This document shows, in pieces, positions 5,823 to 8,280 of a stretch of DNA of 8,280 nucleotides. The number at the start of each line of letters is the position of its first letter. The stretch's first letter is position 1. The stretch spans positions 1-8,280 of the forward strand of contig RFXE01000072.1 of the NCBI GenBank assembly GCA_009921785.1. The letters run 5' to 3'. The position numbers were made by a program, and so were the translations under genes. This DNA comes from Alphaproteobacteria bacterium (GTDB lineage: Bacteria > Pseudomonadota > Alphaproteobacteria > Rhizobiales > Beijerinckiaceae). The notes below the pieces were generated by a model. It searched no databases. It worked only from the letters and a program-made list of their open reading frames with translations, and had not been told where the DNA came from.

Positions 5823-8117
5823 ATGGCGCACAATAACGTGGCCAGCGCACGGTCTCGTGCAGGCACGATTCAGGGACTTGCACGCTCGCTTGTGAGTCCA
5901 ACTTATGCTCGCGCTCTTATGCTTGAGCCTTTGTTACGACGCCTCATTCCCGTTCTTATACTTATATGTCTTTCAGCTCTGGGCTTTGCTCTTTATCATC
6001 ATGTGATCGCCTCTCACGCGCGAGCCATCAGCCTTGTTTCTGATGAATTAGATCTTTCGGCAGCTCTTATCCGCGCCGAGTTAATAACGCAGAATAATGA
6101 CAAAGGCGGCGCGAGCCCTGCCAATTGGCAAGCGGTTCTCATGCAAGCGGCGGCCGGGCAGCGTATCGACCGCACTCATTACCTTGCATTGAGCGATGAA
6201 ACGGGTGCCATACGTGCAACATTGCCGGCAGACTTAACACCGAATTTAATACCTCTCGCGCCGATCTCGAATACAGAATCTAATGGCCGTGCACTTTCGC
6301 GGGTTATCTTGGCGGATCAGCGCGAAGCGCTCGTTGCCACCGCGCGTCTTCATGCGCCGTTCGGCGAAGTGATTATGATCGCGCCTATCGATCAAGCTCT
6401 TGAAGCATGGACTTTTGATTTGATGGAGCAAACGGCAATCATCGCGGGCGCTGCGTTACTCATTCTTGCGCTTTCAGCGGCTTGGTATGGACAAGCCTGG
6501 CGCGCACGACAATCCGATGCGATCCTTGCCAATGTAAAAGATCGACTTGATCTCGCTTTGAATCGTGGGCGTTGCGGCCTTTGGGATTGGGACATCGCAC
6601 GAGGTACGATTTTCTGGTCCGATTCCATGTATGATATTTTGGGCTATAAACGCCATGCCGAATTCATGTCATTCGGCGAGGTGAACGCGCTTGTTCACCC
6701 GGATGATAGCGATCTTTTTGAACTCGCCGACCGCCTAGCTGCAGATCGCGTTGATACGGTTGATCAAGCGTTCAGAATCCGCGCAGCAAATGGTGAATGG
6801 GTGTGGATTAGAACGCGCGCGGAACTTATTCATGATGGCAAGGGGCAAGACCAACATTTGATCGGCATTGCCGTCGATATCAGCGAACAACGCCGGACTG
6901 CGGCAGAGTCGGCAACCGCCGATCTCCGCCTACGTGATGCCATTGAAAGCCTTGGTGAAGCCTTTGTGCTCTGGGATTCAAATTATGATCTCGTTCTTTG
7001 TAATTCAAAGTTCCGTGACATGCACGGCCTGCCCTCTGAACTCGTTCAACGGGGCACATCTTATGAGCGCCTGAAGCCGTGGCTTCAACGGTCCCAACAA
7101 ATCCTTCGGGACGATCATGCTAATATCGAATTTGACTCCACACAGTCTTATGAAGTGATGATTGCTGATGGGCGCTGGTTGCAAGTCAATGAACGGCGCA
7201 CAAAGGATGGCGGCCATGTTTCGGTAGGCACAGACATCACGGCGTTGAAAACCGAAGAGCAACGGTTCCAGGAATCAGAACGTAAACTCACCGCCACGAT
7301 CTCCGATTTACGCCGGTCGCGACTTGCTCTCGAGACGCAAGCTGAACAATTGACCCAATTGGCTGAGCGCTATCTTGAACAAAAAGCCGAAGCGGAAAGT
7401 GCAAACCGAGCAAAGAGCGAGTTTCTCGCGAAAATGAGCCATGAGCTACGGACACCACTCAATGCCATTCTTGGTTTCTCTGAGATTATGGAAGCCGAGC
7501 TTTATGGCGCTCTTGGTCACGCGAAATACAAAGATTATTGCCATGACATCTCACGCAGCGGTCAATCTCTTCTGACAATTATTGCCGATATTCTAGATAT
7601 GGCCGAGCTCGAAGCTGGTAAAATTCGTATCGACAAAAAACTGATGATTTTGAGTGATGCAGCACGTGAAGCTGTTGAAGCGATGCGTCCAATGGCCGAT
7701 GAGAAGGGCATTAAACTCCACGCGAATTTCTCGGATCAGAGTCCGCTTATGGCAGATCGGCGTGCCATCTCTCGCATTTTGTCTCACCTGATCTCGAACG
7801 CTATTAAATTCACACATGAAGGCGGACGTATCTCCGTCTCCACGCGCGAAGTTTCGGGTGCGGTTAATCTCTATGTTGAAGACACCGGCATCGGCATTCC
7901 GAAAGACGCGCTTGCAAAACTGGGACGCCCTTTCGAATGGGTTGATCTCGATGCACGCCAACCAACTGAAGGGGCAGGTTTGGGCCTAGCCATCGCACGA
8001 TCATTCGCCGAACTGCATGGCGGCACATTGACAATACGATCAACCGAAGGATCAGGAACGACAGTTCTTGTGCGCTTTCCCATTCGCGCTGGACCGCCGC
8101 TTGAAGAGGCAGCGTAA
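5823..8117 (+). CDS. pleC: Membrane sensor histidine kinase, PleC/DivJ-like, two PAS domains
   Basis: This inner-membrane two-component kinase has 764 residues. In order it has a cytoplasmic N-tail, TM1 (about 41-60), a periplasmic sensor region of about 140 residues with no recognised fold, TM2 (about 204-222), a first PAS (about 240-356, PAC-type end GIAVDISEQRR), a second PAS (about 368-475, ending SVGTDITALK), a coiled coil (about 478-535), a HisKA domain with phospho-acceptor His540 in MSHELRTPLNAI, and an ATPase domain. The ATPase has the N box (Asn659), G1 box (DTGIG, 687-691), F box (GRPFEWV) and G2 box (GAGLGL, 717-722). The spacing and wording of the HisKA region and the RPFE-type F box resemble PleC/DivJ/PdhS kinases, which control DivK phosphorylation and cell polarity in alphaproteobacteria. 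There is no receiver domain and no adjacent response regulator, which also fits. The pleC symbol is tentative: DivJ, PdhS or another PAS kinase cannot be excluded without a tree. The gene has its own terminator. Confidence 0.8.
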   Translation: MAHNNVASARSRAGTIQGLARSLVSPTYARALMLEPLLRRLIPVLILICLSALGFALYHHVIASHARAISLVSDELDLSAALIRAELITQNNDKGGASPANWQAVLMQAAAGQRIDRTHYLALSDETGAIRATLPADLTPNLIPLAPISNTESNGRALSRVILADQREALVATARLHAPFGEVIMIAPIDQALEAWTFDLMEQTAIIAGAALLILALSAAWYGQAWRARQSDAILANVKDRLDLALNRGRCGLWDWDIARGTIFWSDSMYDILGYKRHAEFMSFGEVNALVHPDDSDLFELADRLAADRVDTVDQAFRIRAANGEWVWIRTRAELIHDGKGQDQHLIGIAVDISEQRRTAAESATADLRLRDAIESLGEAFVLWDSNYDLVLCNSKFRDMHGLPSELVQRGTSYERLKPWLQRSQQILRDDHANIEFDSTQSYEVMIADGRWLQVNERRTKDGGHVSVGTDITALKTEEQRFQESERKLTATISDLRRSRLALETQAEQLTQLAERYLEQKAEAESANRAKSEFLAKMSHELRTPLNAILGFSEIMEAELYGALGHAKYKDYCHDISRSGQSLLTIIADILDMAELEAGKIRIDKKLMILSDAAREAVEAMRPMADEKGIKLHANFSDQSPLMADRRAISRILSHLISNAIKFTHEGGRISVSTREVSGAVNLYVEDTGIGIPKDALAKLGRPFEWVDLDARQPTEGAGLGLAIARSFAELHGGTLTIRSTEGSGTTVLVRFPIRAGPPLEEAA

Positions 8118-8128
8118 CAAGCATAATC

Positions 8129-8163
8129 GACTCGCTAGCCCTTAAGGTTCAGCGAGTCTTTTT
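8129..8163 (+). terminator. Intrinsic terminator of the sensor kinase gene
   Basis: A perfect 8-base stem, GACTCGCT (8129-8136) with AGCGAGTC (8151-8158), encloses a 14-base loop and is followed directly by TTTTT (8159-8163). It begins 11 bases after the kinase stop codon. The minus-strand direction has no T-run after the stem, so it looks one-directional. Confidence 0.85.
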
Positions 8164-8280
8164 GTAACCACGCCACTCACACGGGCGCGCAATTCAGCGA
8201 AATGAAGTTCAAGCACTTTGAAATCCGGCAACCCGGCAAGCGTTGCTAATCGCTTTAACAGGGCGTGGTCTGCTTTGGTG
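8142..8280 (-). CDS. glnE: C-terminal end of a convergent gene, probably GlnE adenylyltransferase
   Basis: The minus strand is open from the right edge to TAA at 8144-8142, giving the last 45 residues of a protein. The sequence includes LLKRLATLAGLPDF followed by an amphipathic helix, LELHFAELRARVSGVV. The pattern of a Leu-rich helix, then PDF and a final charged helix, resembles as I recall it the C-terminus of alphaproteobacterial glutamine synthetase adenylyltransferase (GlnE), which adjusts glutamine synthetase activity to nitrogen status. This is recognition from a short tail only; catalytic motifs lie outside the window, so another helical protein is possible. The gene converges on the kinase, and its last codons and stop lie inside the kinase terminator hairpin. 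Confidence 0.5.
   Translation of the reverse strand, partial: TKADHALLKRLATLAGLPDFKVLELHFAELRARVSGVVTKRLAEP

Noticed and set aside
7593..8124. Minus-strand frames of 70-122 codons opposite the kinase
   Set aside because: They run antisense to the HisKA/ATPase domains, whose motifs are intact on the plus strand. Arg/Cys-rich composition suggests shadows.
1..8280. Search for mobile elements, CRISPR arrays, tRNA/rRNA genes, toxin-antitoxin or defence genes
   Set aside because: No transposase, integrase, regularly spaced repeats, RNA-gene folds or related proteins were seen. The window reads as conserved housekeeping genes and I found no evidence of a new multi-gene system.

Overview
The window looks like an ordinary chromosomal region of an alphaproteobacterium, most likely of the Hyphomicrobiales (Rhizobiales) type. 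The main indications are a PleC/DivJ-type histidine kinase, the style of the PepN and glyoxalase proteins, and a convergent partial gene whose C-terminus looks like alphaproteobacterial GlnE. Base composition appears close to balanced, by eye only, which is lower in GC than many members of that order. No lower rank can be assigned from the sequence alone.

Layout. (1) Bases 1-1372, minus strand: a short operon of a glyoxalase I (gloA) followed 29 bases later by an aldose 1-epimerase (galM) that runs off the left edge. (2) Bases 1373-1543: a divergent intergenic region. (3) Bases 1544-2923, plus strand: a CDF-family zinc/cation efflux pump with three tandem cytoplasmic domains instead of one. 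(4) Bases 3011-5647, plus strand: full-length aminopeptidase N (pepN), with a plausible promoter of its own. (5) Bases 5648-5822: intergenic, with a dyad-symmetric element. (6) Bases 5823-8117, plus strand: a membrane sensor histidine kinase with two PAS domains and a PleC/DivJ-like catalytic core. (7) Bases 8129-8163: an intrinsic terminator, which also overlaps the last codons of (8) a convergent minus-strand partial gene, probably glnE.

The genes do not form one pathway. gloA (methylglyoxal detoxification) and galM (sugar anomer interconversion) fit together as carbon-metabolism housekeeping. The efflux pump handles divalent metals, PepN recycles peptides and is itself a zinc enzyme, and the kinase is a candidate cell-cycle or polarity regulator. 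I found no mobile element, CRISPR array, RNA gene or defence system. The most distinctive point is the efflux pump: the canonical cytoplasmic metal-binding residues are missing from its first C-terminal domain but present, with conserved spacing, in the two additional domains.
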